A stretch of 64,000 nt of DNA from Petrimonas sp. IBARAKI (GTDB lineage Bacteria > Bacteroidota > Bacteroidia > Bacteroidales > Dysgonomonadaceae), in contig AP018040.2 in the NCBI GenBank assembly GCA_002356435.2, positions 1,550,001 through 1,614,000 of the forward strand, in the 5' to 3' direction. A model generated the notes under the pieces. The model worked only from the letters and a program-made list of their open reading frames with translations, was not told where the DNA came from and made no database searches. Below, one piece after another: positions 27,669 to 36,928 of the stretch (its first letter is position 1; each line of letters begins with the position of its first letter). A program made the translations under genes and the position numbers.

Positions 27669-28880
27669 ATGGTGGGCAAAAAAAAAATATTGATATTTAT
27701 TTTTGTTTTTACCGGTTTGCTATTCTGTGCTGGTAATGCCGGAGTTCCAGGTAAAAAAGTGGAAGGAATAGGCAATGAAAAGCAGATTGCTGACTTTATT
27801 CTCACTAATGTTATAAGACTTTATGATGTTCCTGAACACGGATTGTTGTCGGAAACCTATCCGATAAATCCCGATCACAAAGTAAATTACCTGGCTGAGG
27901 GGAGCACTCAAAAACAAAAACAGGAAGTGTCTTTTTTATGGCCTTACTCGGGTGTGATTTCTGGAACGGTTGCCCTGTATGCTTTTACGAAGGAAAAAAA
28001 ATACCTTGATCTGATGGAGAAGCGCTTGTTGCCGGGGTTGGAGAAATACTTCGATACATCGCGTCACCCCGGAGGTTATCAGTCTTATCCTATTTTTGCG
28101 GGACACAGTGATAGGTTCTATGATGATAATGTATGGCTGGCACTTGATTTTTGTACGTTCTACGCAAATACTCAAAACAAGAAATACCTCGATAAAGCAC
28201 TTGAAATATATGACTTTGTTTACAGCGGATGGGACGGTAACCTGGGTGGGGGAGTTTATTGGTGTGAGCAAAAAAAAACCAGTAAAAACACCTGCTCCAA
28301 TGCTCCGTCAGCCGTACTCAGTGCCAGGTTGTATCAGTTAACCGGCGATGAAAAATTCCTTTCACGTGCAGTAGAGACTTATCTCTGGACAAAAAACAAT
28401 TTACTGGACCGGTCTGATTTTGTTTATTGGGATAATGTTGCGCTTGATGGAAAAATTGATAAAAGGAAATATACTTACAACAGCGGGCAAATGATCGAAG
28501 CGGGAGTTTTGCTTTACCAGATTACCGGTGACAGAACATACCTGACTGATGCTCAAAAAACAGCATCGGGAACTTATCAATATTTTACAACTGTTGAATC
28601 AACTGCGGAGGGAAGAATAGTGTTCTATCCCGATACTCCGTGGTTTAATGCAATACTTTTCAGGGGATTAAAAGCGCTTTATATCGTGGACGGAAACAAG
28701 AAATATATTCAATCCATGCTTGAAAACGCTCACTTTGCCTGGAGCAATACAGCAGATGAGCATAACCTGCTTGGAAAAGACTGGAGGAAAAAGTCGACAC
28801 AACCCTATAAATGGTTGCTCGATAATGCTTGTATGATTGAACTTTTCGCCGGACTCGGCGACATTACTAAAATTAAGTGA
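27669..28880 (+). CDS. Glycoside hydrolase family 76, endo-alpha-1,6-mannanase-like
   Basis: 403 residues from ATG 27669, which begins a hydrophobic export signal (KKKILIFIFVFTGLLFCAG). GH76 enzymes cut the alpha-1,6-mannan backbone. The catalytic Asp pair is present as Asp152-Asp153 in FYDDNVW, and aromatic (alpha/alpha)6-barrel repeats follow. The frame is open to 27588 inside lrp, but the signal peptide fixes the later start. It opens a three-gene alpha-mannan cassette. Confidence 0.88.
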   Translation: MVGKKKILIFIFVFTGLLFCAGNAGVPGKKVEGIGNEKQIADFILTNVIRLYDVPEHGLLSETYPINPDHKVNYLAEGSTQKQKQEVSFLWPYSGVISGTVALYAFTKEKKYLDLMEKRLLPGLEKYFDTSRHPGGYQSYPIFAGHSDRFYDDNVWLALDFCTFYANTQNKKYLDKALEIYDFVYSGWDGNLGGGVYWCEQKKTSKNTCSNAPSAVLSARLYQLTGDEKFLSRAVETYLWTKNNLLDRSDFVYWDNVALDGKIDKRKYTYNSGQMIEAGVLLYQITGDRTYLTDAQKTASGTYQYFTTVESTAEGRIVFYPDTPWFNAILFRGLKALYIVDGNKKYIQSMLENAHFAWSNTADEHNLLGKDWRKKSTQPYKWLLDNACMIELFAGLGDITKIK

Positions 28881-28886
28881 ATAAAA

Positions 28887-30332
28887 ATGACTTCAAGGAG
28901 AAATTTTATCAAAAAAAGTGCCCTGGGGCTTACGGCCTTGGCTGTAAATCCTTCCTGGGCGAAAGGAAAAATCACAACTTCCGGCCAGGCGGGTAAATAT
29001 GTGTCACGACGGCCTCCTGTTTCTGAAAGAAAATTTGTTTCAAGGGCTGTGGAAACGACCATCACAAGGGTTAAGTCCAAGATTAAAGATGAAAAATTGG
29101 CTTGGATGTTCGAGAACTGTTTTCCGAACACGTTGGATACAACCGTGAATTTTTCAATGAGAAACGGGAAACCCGATACTTTTGTAATTACGGGGGACAT
29201 CGATGCCATGTGGCTTCGTGACTCCTCGGCGCAAGTTTGGCCTTATCTTCCTTTAATGAACGAAGACAATCAACTCAAACAGATGATTGCAGGCGTTGTA
29301 AACAGGCAAACGCAGTGTATACTTGTCGACCCTTATGCGAACGCATTTTATCCTAATCCTAATCCCAAAGGGGAATGGAGAACGGACAATACCGATATGA
29401 AACCCGAGGTGCACGAGCGCAAGTGGGAAATTGATTCACTTTGTTATCCTATTCGTCTGGCTTACCATTATTGGAAAACGACCAACGATACCTCGGTCTT
29501 TGATGCCGATTGGCGAAAAGCGATGGCATTGGTGTTGAAAACCTTCAGGGAACAACAACGAAAAGAAAATGAAGGGCCATATACTTTCCTACGTGTTACC
29601 GACCGCCAGTTGGATACGGTAAACAATAAGGGATTGGGGAATCCTGTGAATCCTGTCGGATTAATCGTTTCTTCGTTCCGTCCTTCGGATGATGCTACCA
29701 CTTTTGGATTTCTGGTTCCTTCCAATATGTTTGCCGTAACCTCGCTGAGGCAATTGGTCGAAATTTCGGAATCGGTTACCAAGGATGCTTCTTTTGCGAA
29801 AGAGTGCAAATCCCTGGCCGACGAGGTTGATGTAGCTGTTAAGAAATATGCGGTCACCACACATCCCAACCACGGTCAAATCTACGCATTTGAAGTGGAC
29901 GGATTTGGAAATTATTACCTGATGGACGATGCTAATGTCCCAAGTTTATTGGCAATTCCGTACTTGGGTGGCGAATGTGACGATGACGCTATCTACCGAA
30001 ATACGCGTAATTTCGTGTTGAGCAAAGATAATCCGTATTTCTTTAAAGGAACTGCAGGGGAGGGAATTGGTGGACCACACATCGGTTATGATATGATTTG
30101 GCCCATGAGTATTATTTTACGAGCTATTACAAGCCAGAGCGACGATGAGATTCGACATTGTATACAAATGCTTCGTGATACTGACGCCGGTACCGGATTC
30201 ATGCATGAATCGTTTCATAAAAATGATCCTGCAAATTTTACACGAACATGGTTCGCATGGGTTAACACTCTTTTTGGAGAATTGATTCTTAAATTAGAGA
30301 AGGAAAATAAAATGAACCTATTAAACACTTAA
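28887..30332 (+). CDS. Glycoside hydrolase family 125, exo-alpha-1,6-mannosidase
   Basis: 481 residues. A Tat-like signal starts it (SRRNFIKKSALGLTALA). GH125 hallmarks are the GDIDAMWLRDSSAQVWPYLPL block from residue 103, RKWEIDSLCYPIRLAYHYW, and GPHIGYDMIWPMSI. It removes terminal alpha-1,6-linked mannose, completing backbone breakdown started by GH76. It begins 6 bp after the GH76 stop. Confidence 0.92.
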   Translation: MTSRRNFIKKSALGLTALAVNPSWAKGKITTSGQAGKYVSRRPPVSERKFVSRAVETTITRVKSKIKDEKLAWMFENCFPNTLDTTVNFSMRNGKPDTFVITGDIDAMWLRDSSAQVWPYLPLMNEDNQLKQMIAGVVNRQTQCILVDPYANAFYPNPNPKGEWRTDNTDMKPEVHERKWEIDSLCYPIRLAYHYWKTTNDTSVFDADWRKAMALVLKTFREQQRKENEGPYTFLRVTDRQLDTVNNKGLGNPVNPVGLIVSSFRPSDDATTFGFLVPSNMFAVTSLRQLVEISESVTKDASFAKECKSLADEVDVAVKKYAVTTHPNHGQIYAFEVDGFGNYYLMDDANVPSLLAIPYLGGECDDDAIYRNTRNFVLSKDNPYFFKGTAGEGIGGPHIGYDMIWPMSIILRAITSQSDDEIRHCIQMLRDTDAGTGFMHESFHKNDPANFTRTWFAWVNTLFGELILKLEKENKMNLLNT

Positions 30333-30343
30333 AAATAAGCGTA

Positions 30344-32626
30344 ATGAAATCAAATTCAGTGTTTCTTCTTTTGTTGCTGAGCGTTTATCTTGTTCACGCA
30401 CAGGATAAATTAGAACCGGTTGATTATGTGAGTATTCTTGTAGGAACTCAATCCAAGTTTGAACTTTCCAACGGAAATACTTATCCGGCCATTGCCATGC
30501 CGTGGGGAATGAATTTCTGGACTCCGCAGACCGGAAAGATGGGTGATGGATGGATTTACCGCTACGATGCGGATAAAATCCGCGGATTCAAGCAAACGCA
30601 TCAGCCAAGCCCATGGATGAATGATTACGGCCAGTTTTCGATTATGCCGATGACGGATAAAATTGAGTTTAATGAGGAGAAGCGAGCCAGTTGGTTTTCA
30701 CACAAGGCTGAAATAGCCAAACCTTATTATTACAGTGTTTACCTGGCTGATTACGATGTGACAACCGAAATTACGCCAACGGAACGCGCGGCTGTCTTTC
30801 GCTTTACTTTCCCGGAAACAACCCGTTCGTATGTGCTGGTGGATGCTTTCGACAAGGGTTCGGCCGTGGAGATTCTTGCGGAAAAAAAAGCCATCATCGG
30901 TTATACTACACGTAACAGCAGGGGAGTGCCGGAAAACTTCAAAAATTACTTTGTGATTGTTTTTGATAAACCCTTTGAATATAAATCTGTAGTGAAAAGC
31001 GGAGAGATACTGCAAGGGATCCATAAGGTGGAAGACAATCATGCAGGTGCTTTTATCGGATTTTCCACGAAAAAAGGGGAGAAAGTCGTTGCAAAAGTGG
31101 CATCCTCTTTTATCAGCTACGAACAAGCCTGGCAGAATTTAAAAGAAGTTGAAAGCAAGAGTTTCGAAAATGTTAAGCAGGAAGGCAGAAAATCGTGGAA
31201 TGAAGTATTGGGCAAAGTAGAGATTGAAGATGACAATATTGACAACAAACGCACTTTTTACTCCACCCTTTATCGTTCAACGCTCTTTCCCCGTAAGTTT
31301 TACGAAATTGATGCCCAGGGAAATGCAATACATTATAGCCCTTACAACGGGCAGGTACTCCCCGGATATATGTACACCGATACCGGATTTTGGGATACAT
31401 TCCGTTCCCTGTTTCCTTTGCTGAATTTTATGTACCCGTCTGTCAACAAGGAGATTCAGGAGGGGTTGATTAATACGTACAAAGAGAGCGGCTTTCTGCC
31501 TGAATGGGCAAGTCCTGGACACCGTGGAATCATGATTGGGAACAATTCGGCTTCGGTGGTGGCCGATGCTTACCTGAAAGGGTTGCGCGGCTACGATATC
31601 GAAACGCTTTATGAGGCAATGATACACGGAACGGAGAATGTACATCCGAAGGTCTCGTCTACCGGGCGGTTGGGGCATGAATATTACAATACGCTTGGCT
31701 ACGTTCCTTATGATGTGAAGATCAAAGAAAATGCGGCGCGCACGCTGGAATACGCGTATGCCGACTGGACAATTTATAAATTGGCCAAAGCCTTGAACCG
31801 TCCCCAGGCGGAGATCGACCTATACGCGAAACGTTGTCAGAATTACCGTAATTTGTATTCACCTGAGTACAAACTGATGAGGGGCAAGAACAAGGACGGA
31901 ACGTTTCAGTCGCCTTTCAGCCCCACGAAATGGGGGGATGCATTTACCGAAGGCAACAGTTGGCACTACACCTGGTCGGTATTTCACGATCCGCAAGGAT
32001 TGATCGATCTGATGGGTGGAAACAAGGAATTTGTGAATATGCTGGATTCTGTTTTCAAGATGCCACCGGTTTTTGACGATAGCTATTACGGATTTCCTAT
32101 TCACGAAATCCGGGAGATGCAGATTATGAATATGGGGCAGTATGCTCACGGGAATCAACCCATTCAGCACATGGTATACCTCTACAATTATGCAGGAGAA
32201 CCCTGGAAAACCCAATACTGGGCGCGTGAAGTGATGAATAAACTTTATACGCCCGCTCCCGACGGTTATTGCGGTGATGAAGATAACGGGCAAACGTCGG
32301 CATGGTATGTTTTTTCTGCTATGGGATTTTACCCGGTTTGTCCGGGAAGCGATGAATATATCCTGGGGTCACCGTTGTTTGAGAAAATAACCGTTCACCT
32401 GGAAAACGGGAGAAAACTACTGATAAATTCTCCAGGGAACAGTAAGTCAACTCGTTACATTTCGGACTTTAGATTGAACGGAAAAACGTATACCAAAAAC
32501 TACGTGAAGCATCAGGATTTGATGGAAGGAGCCAGAATTGATGTGAAGATGTCGGATAAACCGAACAGGACAAGGGGAATCCGAAAGTCCGATTTTCCGT
32601 ATTCGTTTTCCAACGAGAATAAATAA
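30344..32626 (+). CDS. Glycoside hydrolase family 92, alpha-1,2-mannosidase-like
   Basis: 760 residues with a cleavable signal (LLLLLSVYLVHAQ). GH92 enzymes are calcium-dependent exo-acting inverting alpha-mannosidases that trim side chains. Characteristic blocks: GTQSKFELSNGNTYPA, HQPSPWMNDYGQF, DTGFWDTFRSLFPLL, GNSWHYTW and GDEDNGQTSAWYVFSAMGFYP. The precise linkage preference (alpha-1,2, -1,3 or other) cannot be told from the sequence. It is 11 bp after GH125 and ends at a shared bidirectional terminator. Confidence 0.92.
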   Translation: MKSNSVFLLLLLSVYLVHAQDKLEPVDYVSILVGTQSKFELSNGNTYPAIAMPWGMNFWTPQTGKMGDGWIYRYDADKIRGFKQTHQPSPWMNDYGQFSIMPMTDKIEFNEEKRASWFSHKAEIAKPYYYSVYLADYDVTTEITPTERAAVFRFTFPETTRSYVLVDAFDKGSAVEILAEKKAIIGYTTRNSRGVPENFKNYFVIVFDKPFEYKSVVKSGEILQGIHKVEDNHAGAFIGFSTKKGEKVVAKVASSFISYEQAWQNLKEVESKSFENVKQEGRKSWNEVLGKVEIEDDNIDNKRTFYSTLYRSTLFPRKFYEIDAQGNAIHYSPYNGQVLPGYMYTDTGFWDTFRSLFPLLNFMYPSVNKEIQEGLINTYKESGFLPEWASPGHRGIMIGNNSASVVADAYLKGLRGYDIETLYEAMIHGTENVHPKVSSTGRLGHEYYNTLGYVPYDVKIKENAARTLEYAYADWTIYKLAKALNRPQAEIDLYAKRCQNYRNLYSPEYKLMRGKNKDGTFQSPFSPTKWGDAFTEGNSWHYTWSVFHDPQGLIDLMGGNKEFVNMLDSVFKMPPVFDDSYYGFPIHEIREMQIMNMGQYAHGNQPIQHMVYLYNYAGEPWKTQYWAREVMNKLYTPAPDGYCGDEDNGQTSAWYVFSAMGFYPVCPGSDEYILGSPLFEKITVHLENGRKLLINSPGNSKSTRYISDFRLNGKTYTKNYVKHQDLMEGARIDVKMSDKPNRTRGIRKSDFPYSFSNENK

Positions 32627-32629
32627 CAA

Positions 32630-32661
32630 AAAAAGTGCTGAAATTTACTTCAGCACTTTTT
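32630..32661. terminator. Bidirectional terminator between GH92 and rlpA
   Basis: A 13-bp perfect stem (32630-32642 with 32649-32661) with A-run/T-run flanks works on both strands. The stop codon of rlpA lies in the loop, and its last codons form one arm. Confidence 0.85.
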
Positions 32662-33109
32662 CTTTGTCTATTTTCAAATTCTTCCCTGCCGGGTGAGAAG
32701 CTTTCACAAAGATATTGTTGAATTCGAAAACAAACGGCTTGAATCTTGTTAGGTCCCAAATCCATTCGCTGAGCTCCACCGTAGTGACACCTTGATGGAT
32801 AATGTCCAGTTGCTTGGCAGCGGCATACGACAAGTCGATGATTTTATTTCTGGAGTATGGGCCGCGATCGGTTACTTCCACCAGTACCTTCTTTCCGTTT
32901 TTCGGATTTATCACTTCCAGTATGGTCCCAAACGGATAGGTTTTGTGAGCGCAAGTGAGGCTGTCTCTATGGTAGGGTATGCCACTTGATGTTTTCCGGC
33001 CGTGAAACTTGTCGGCATAATAGGACGCTCCTCCTTTTTGCTGTGCAAAAACAGGGTTGTTTAATGTGTTTATAAACAGAATGATAATAAAAAAGAACGA
33101 CTTTTTCAT
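32645..33109 (-). CDS. RlpA-like septal ring lytic transglycosylase family protein
   Basis: 154 residues with a signal peptide ending FAQQ. A double-psi beta-barrel is visible ([56 protein letters not shown]). RlpA proteins act on denuded peptidoglycan in the periplasm. No SPOR domain is present, which is common for short members. It is a single gene, convergent with the mannosidases. Confidence 0.88.
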   Translation of the reverse strand: MKKSFFFIIILFINTLNNPVFAQQKGGASYYADKFHGRKTSSGIPYHRDSLTCAHKTYPFGTILEVINPKNGKKVLVEVTDRGPYSRNKIIDLSYAAAKQLDIIHQGVTTVELSEWIWDLTRFKPFVFEFNNIFVKASHPAGKNLKIDKEKVLK

Positions 33110-33190
33110 TGTCTCTTGTTTTGATTTTCACACTGCAAATGTATAAAAAAAATGAGAGTCTCCCATTTTTTTTATTTTTTTTGCCCATAA

Positions 33191-33280
33191 AGATACCAGA
33201 TCATTTTTTATCGTGGTTATCTGCAGGCTCACAAACCAGATCCGGAGATGCAGGAGATATTGGGAAGATTGACGCGTTAA
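33191..33280 (+). pseudogene. Coding-like fragment with no start codon
   Basis: Between two stops, 29 codons read as a protein-like tail (LQAHKPDPEMQEILGRLTR). There is no ATG in frame, and the upstream frame is closed by TAA at 33188. It may be the relic of a lost gene or chance. Apart from this and the tRNA with its terminator I see nothing coding between 33110 and 33516. Confidence 0.15.
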
Positions 33281-33290
33281 CCCGTAGAAA

Positions 33291-33320
33291 AGAAAAAAGG
33301 AAAGTATTAAAACTTTCCTT
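33291..33320 (-). terminator. Terminator of the initiator tRNA gene
   Basis: On the minus strand AAGGAAAGT pairs perfectly with ACTTTCCTT (33312-33320 with 33297-33305) and is followed by a T-run. It lies 6 nt after the tRNA. Confidence 0.8.
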
Positions 33321-33326
33321 CAGTAG

Positions 33327-33399
<73 letters not shown>

Positions 33400-33491
33400 A
33401 TATGTTTTCATTAATTGAGGTGCAAAGATACAATGTTTTTATTTATAAAACAAGTTTTTTGCATTTCTTTTTTTTTCTGCGACAAAATATG

Positions 33492-33499
33492 TACTTTTG
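33492..33499 (+). promoter_or_regulatory. -7 box of the mannosyltransferase gene
   Basis: TACTTTTG matches TAnnTTTG, 18 nt before ATG 33517. It shows that the earlier in-frame start at 33415 is not used. Confidence 0.45.
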
Positions 33500-33516
33500 G
33501 TATAAATTTCAAAACC

Positions 33517-34260
33517 ATGTCCGACAGTCTTGTAATTATACCCACGTACAACGAAAAAGAAAACATCGAGAACATTATCCGTACCGTTTTTGGTTTGTCA
33601 AAGCCATTTGACATACTTGTTATAGACGATGGGTCGCCCGATGGAACCGCAACCATTGTACGCCATTTGGCAGAAACGGAATTTTCAAGCCGGCTTTTTA
33701 TGGAAGAGCGGGAAGGCAAGTTGGGTTTGGGGACCGCTTATATTCATGGTTTTAAATGGGCTCTAGCCCGTTCTTACGCTTATATTTTTGAGATGGATGC
33801 CGATTTTTCCCACAATCCCGATGACTTGCCAAGGCTTTATTCTGCCTGTCACGATGAAGGGTTTGATATGTCGGTGGGATCCCGGTATTGTAGCGGTGTA
33901 AATGTAGTCAACTGGCCTATAGGACGTGTCTTGATGTCTTATTTTGCCTCCAAATATGTTCAGGTGATAACAGGGGTAGCTATTAAGGATACTACTGCCG
34001 GATTTGTTTGCTACAAACGAAAGGTATTGGAGACCATCAACCTGGACGATATAAAATTCAAAGGCTATGCGTTTCAGATTGAGATGAAGTATACGGCTTA
34101 CGCATTGGGATTCAAAATAAAAGAAGTATCGGTGATATTTGTAAATCGTCAGTTGGGGACCTCCAAAATGAACAGCAGCATTTTTGGGGAAGCTTTTTTT
34201 GGTGTTATGAATTTGCGCTGGAGAAAAATATCGGGCAACATTAAACCCAAACAATTATGA
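33517..34260 (+). CDS. Polyprenol monophosphomannose synthase-like GT2 glycosyltransferase
   Basis: 247 residues. The GT2 fold of the DPM1 type, which transfers mannose from GDP-mannose to a polyprenyl phosphate. Seen: [40 protein letters not shown] and the DAD metal motif ([16 protein letters not shown]). No C-terminal membrane domain is present. The next gene (dihydroorotase) overlaps it by ATGA, so they are in one operon. Confidence 0.88.
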   Translation: MSDSLVIIPTYNEKENIENIIRTVFGLSKPFDILVIDDGSPDGTATIVRHLAETEFSSRLFMEEREGKLGLGTAYIHGFKWALARSYAYIFEMDADFSHNPDDLPRLYSACHDEGFDMSVGSRYCSGVNVVNWPIGRVLMSYFASKYVQVITGVAIKDTTAGFVCYKRKVLETINLDDIKFKGYAFQIEMKYTAYALGFKIKEVSVIFVNRQLGTSKMNSSIFGEAFFGVMNLRWRKISGNIKPKQL

Positions 34261-35597
34261 AACTTATCCATAAGGCAATCCTTATTAACGAAGGCCGTTC
34301 CTTTACGGGTTCTGTACTTGTAGAAGGAGACAGGATTTCGAAAGTATTTGAGAACGAAGTCCCCGAAATTATCCTTCAGCAGTGCGGTGAAATTATCGAT
34401 GCAAGGGGCTTGTACCTTATTCCCGGGGTATTGGATGATCAGGTGCATTTTCGTGATCCCGGACTTACGCACAAGGGTGATATTTATTCGGAGAGCAGGG
34501 CCGCTGTCGCTGGAGGCGTAACCTCGTTTATGGAAATGCCCAATACCAACCCGCAAACCGTGACGATAGATGCTTTGCACGAAAAGTTTGATTTGGCCGC
34601 ACAAAAATCCATTGCCAATTATTCGTTTTACCTGGGTGCCACCAACGACAACATCAAGGAACTGAAAAAAGTCGACAAAAAGAACGTTTGCGGGGTGAAA
34701 GTATTTATGGGCGCTTCTACCGGAAACATGCTGGTAGACAACGCAAAAACGCTGCAGCGGATCTTTGCAGAGGTAGATTCGTTGATTGCTACACATTGCG
34801 AGAACGAAGAGATTATACGTGAAAATGTAGATAACTATAAGAAACGGTTCGGAGAAGATATTCCCGTTCTGTACCATCCGCTTATCCGCAGTGAAGAAGC
34901 ATGCTTCCGCTCTTCGGCACAAGCTGCGGAACTCGCCGACAAGTACGGTTCCCGCCTGCATGTGTTGCATCTTTCCACTGCCCGGGAAATGAGTTTGTTC
35001 AGTAAGTCGTCTGTAAAAGACAAAAAAATAACAGCAGAAGTATGCGTTCATCACCTTTGGTTTACCGATGAGGATTATGCCCGGTTGGGCACACGCATCA
35101 AATGGAATCCGGCGATAAAAACGCGTGCAGACCGTGATGCCTTGCGTTCTGCGCTGATATCGGGAAAGCTGGATATTGTGGCAACTGATCATGCTCCGCA
35201 TTTGTTGAGCGAGAAAGAGGGCGGTTGCCTGAAAGCTTCCTCTGGCGGGCCGTTGGTTCAACACTCCCTGCAGGCTATGTTGGAGTTGTCGTTACAAGGG
35301 TTCTGGTCGAAAGAATTTGTTGTGGAAAAAATGTGCCATGCGCCTGCAGAACTTTTTCAGGTGAGAGGCCGGGGGTATATCCGCGAAGGATATTTTGCCG
35401 ACCTGGTGCTTGTGAATCCTGATAAACCTTATACAGTCGGTAAAAACAATATTCTGTACAAATGTGGCTGGTCGCCGTTCGAAGGTGAAACTTTCCGGCA
35501 CAGCATCGAGAAAACGTTTGTGAACGGGAATCTGGTGTTTGATAAAGGTAATGTAGTTGAATCTGCTCCGGGAGAAGCATTGACATTCAACCGGTAA
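34257..35597 (+). CDS. Dihydroorotase-like amidohydrolase (PyrC type I)
   Basis: 446 residues of the type I dihydroorotase/amidohydrolase superfamily, pyrimidine synthesis step 3. Metal-site elements: Lys in [10 protein letters not shown], His in ATHCENEE, His in HVLHLSTA, and Asp in ATDHAPH. The usual HxH near the N-terminus reads [10 protein letters not shown], so the first metal His is Gln62 while His64 stays. I believe this substitution is seen in other Bacteroidetes copies, but cannot confirm it here. Catalytic dihydroorotase is likely but not certain. Confidence 0.82.
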   Translation: MKLIHKAILINEGRSFTGSVLVEGDRISKVFENEVPEIILQQCGEIIDARGLYLIPGVLDDQVHFRDPGLTHKGDIYSESRAAVAGGVTSFMEMPNTNPQTVTIDALHEKFDLAAQKSIANYSFYLGATNDNIKELKKVDKKNVCGVKVFMGASTGNMLVDNAKTLQRIFAEVDSLIATHCENEEIIRENVDNYKKRFGEDIPVLYHPLIRSEEACFRSSAQAAELADKYGSRLHVLHLSTAREMSLFSKSSVKDKKITAEVCVHHLWFTDEDYARLGTRIKWNPAIKTRADRDALRSALISGKLDIVATDHAPHLLSEKEGGCLKASSGGPLVQHSLQAMLELSLQGFWSKEFVVEKMCHAPAELFQVRGRGYIREGYFADLVLVNPDKPYTVGKNNILYKCGWSPFEGETFRHSIEKTFVNGNLVFDKGNVVESAPGEALTFNR

Positions 35598-35637
35598 ATC
35601 CGTGTGAGGTTATGGCTGTTATGTGGCAATAATTTTA

Positions 35638-35645
35638 TACCTTTG
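35638..35645 (+). promoter_or_regulatory. -7 box of the MurG-like gene
   Basis: TACCTTTG matches TAnnTTTG and lies 23 nt before the GTG at 35669. Confidence 0.4.
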
Positions 35646-35668
35646 CGCGAAATCAAGAATAAATAACT

Positions 35669-36754
35669 GTGAAATTTTTATTTACCGTACAGGGCGAGGG
35701 CAGGGGACACTTTACGCAATCGCTCGCATTGGCGTCTATGTTAAGAAAACACGGACACGAAGTGGTGGCCGTATTGGTGGGTAAAGACGACTCGCGACAA
35801 ATTCCCCGGTTTTATCTCGATAAAATCAATGCGCCTGTTTTTGATTTTAGAAGCCCTAATTTCACCGCATTATACAAACAAAAACGGCCAAACCTCGTAT
35901 TGAGCGTCATTGGTAATTTTTCGCAATCGTTCATCTTTCGGAAAAGCATTCTTTTCGTCAAATCCAAGATAGAGGAATATCGTCCCGACGCGGTGGTCAA
36001 TTTTTATGAAATGGTTACCGGAGTGGCTTTTAGAACCTATCGGTTTGATAAGAAGTTAAATGTTCAATTAATCAGCATCGCACACCAGTACATGCTGCTG
36101 AATCCGAAATACAAAACCACCAGCGAACAGGACATCAAGTATTATTTTCTTCGGATGATAACGAAGGTTACCTGCCAGTGTTCGTCCAAAATCTTGGCAC
36201 TTTCGTTCCGTGATATGCCCGGAAGCATTGAGAAGAACCTGGTGGTTGTTCCGCCACTGCTCAGACAGGAGGTCTTTGAAAATGAACCCTCCGACGGAGA
36301 TTATATCCACGGCTATATGATCAATACCGGATATTACGAGGAAGTGCTGGACTGGCACACTAAAAACCCCCACATTCCGCTGCGCTTCTTCTGGGACAAG
36401 AAGGATGCCGATGAGGTGACGGTGATAGACGAAAACCTGATACTGTATCGCATCGATGACGATCTTTTCCTGAAAAGCATGGCGGGCAGTATGGCATATT
36501 CCACCACCTCGGGATTTGAGTCGGTGTGCGAGGCACTCTATTACAAAAAACCCATTCTGATGATTCCCGTACACGTGGAGCAGGAGTTTAATGCTTATGA
36601 TGCCAGCCTTTCCGGAGCGGGAATAAGCAGTACGAAATTTAAACTGAACAAACTGTTGAACTTTATACCGCATTACCGGCCCGATGAAAACTTCCGGGAT
36701 TGGGTGCATCAGGCGGAAGAATGGTTTATCCGGGAGATCTGCGGCACCAACTAA
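35669..36754 (+). CDS. MurG-like (GT28/GT-B fold) glycosyltransferase
   Basis: 361 residues. The N-terminal GEGRGHFTQSLALASMLRKHGHEV segment is that of GT-B enzymes related to MurG and UDP-sugar transferases. The C-terminal half has a donor-site-like SGFESVCEALYYKKPILMIPVHVEQEFNAYDASLSGAG block. The substrate is unknown; family members act on lipids or cell-surface glycans. The start is GTG, since the only closer upstream in-frame codon is a TAA stop. Confidence 0.8.
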   Translation: MKFLFTVQGEGRGHFTQSLALASMLRKHGHEVVAVLVGKDDSRQIPRFYLDKINAPVFDFRSPNFTALYKQKRPNLVLSVIGNFSQSFIFRKSILFVKSKIEEYRPDAVVNFYEMVTGVAFRTYRFDKKLNVQLISIAHQYMLLNPKYKTTSEQDIKYYFLRMITKVTCQCSSKILALSFRDMPGSIEKNLVVVPPLLRQEVFENEPSDGDYIHGYMINTGYYEEVLDWHTKNPHIPLRFFWDKKDADEVTVIDENLILYRIDDDLFLKSMAGSMAYSTTSGFESVCEALYYKKPILMIPVHVEQEFNAYDASLSGAGISSTKFKLNKLLNFIPHYRPDENFRDWVHQAEEWFIREICGTN

Positions 36755-36787
36755 AAAAGCCCTTAGCCGGGCGGCTAAAGGCTTTTG
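36753..36787. terminator. Rho-independent terminator between MurG-like gene and tRNA-Thr
   Basis: A 14-bp stem with one mismatch (36755-36768 with 36773-36786) around a GGGC loop, with T-runs or A-runs on both sides, so it can serve both strands. Confidence 0.85.
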
Positions 36788-36794
36788 GTGAAAG

Positions 36795-36867
36795 AGCCAC
36801 AAGCGAGATTCGAACTCGCGACCGACGCGTTACGAATGCGTTACTCTACCTACTGAGCTATTGTGGC
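36795..36867 (-). tRNA. tRNA-Thr (CGT)
   Basis: On the minus strand acceptor GCCACAA pairs with TTGTGGC. The D arm TAGCTCAGTAGGTAGAGTA, the anticodon loop TTCGTAA (anticodon CGT, codon ACG) and T loop GTTCGAATC are all present. The 31:39 anticodon-stem position is an A:C mismatch. CCA is not encoded. Confidence 0.92.
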
Positions 36868-36928
36868 AACGTTTCGGGTTGCAAAATTATAAAAAATAAC
36901 CGAAACCGACTAAAATTACATCAAGTTT

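Noticed and set aside
34149-35264. 371-codon open frame antisense to the dihydroorotase gene
   Set aside because: Shadow of two well-supported plus-strand genes, with no start context or domain.
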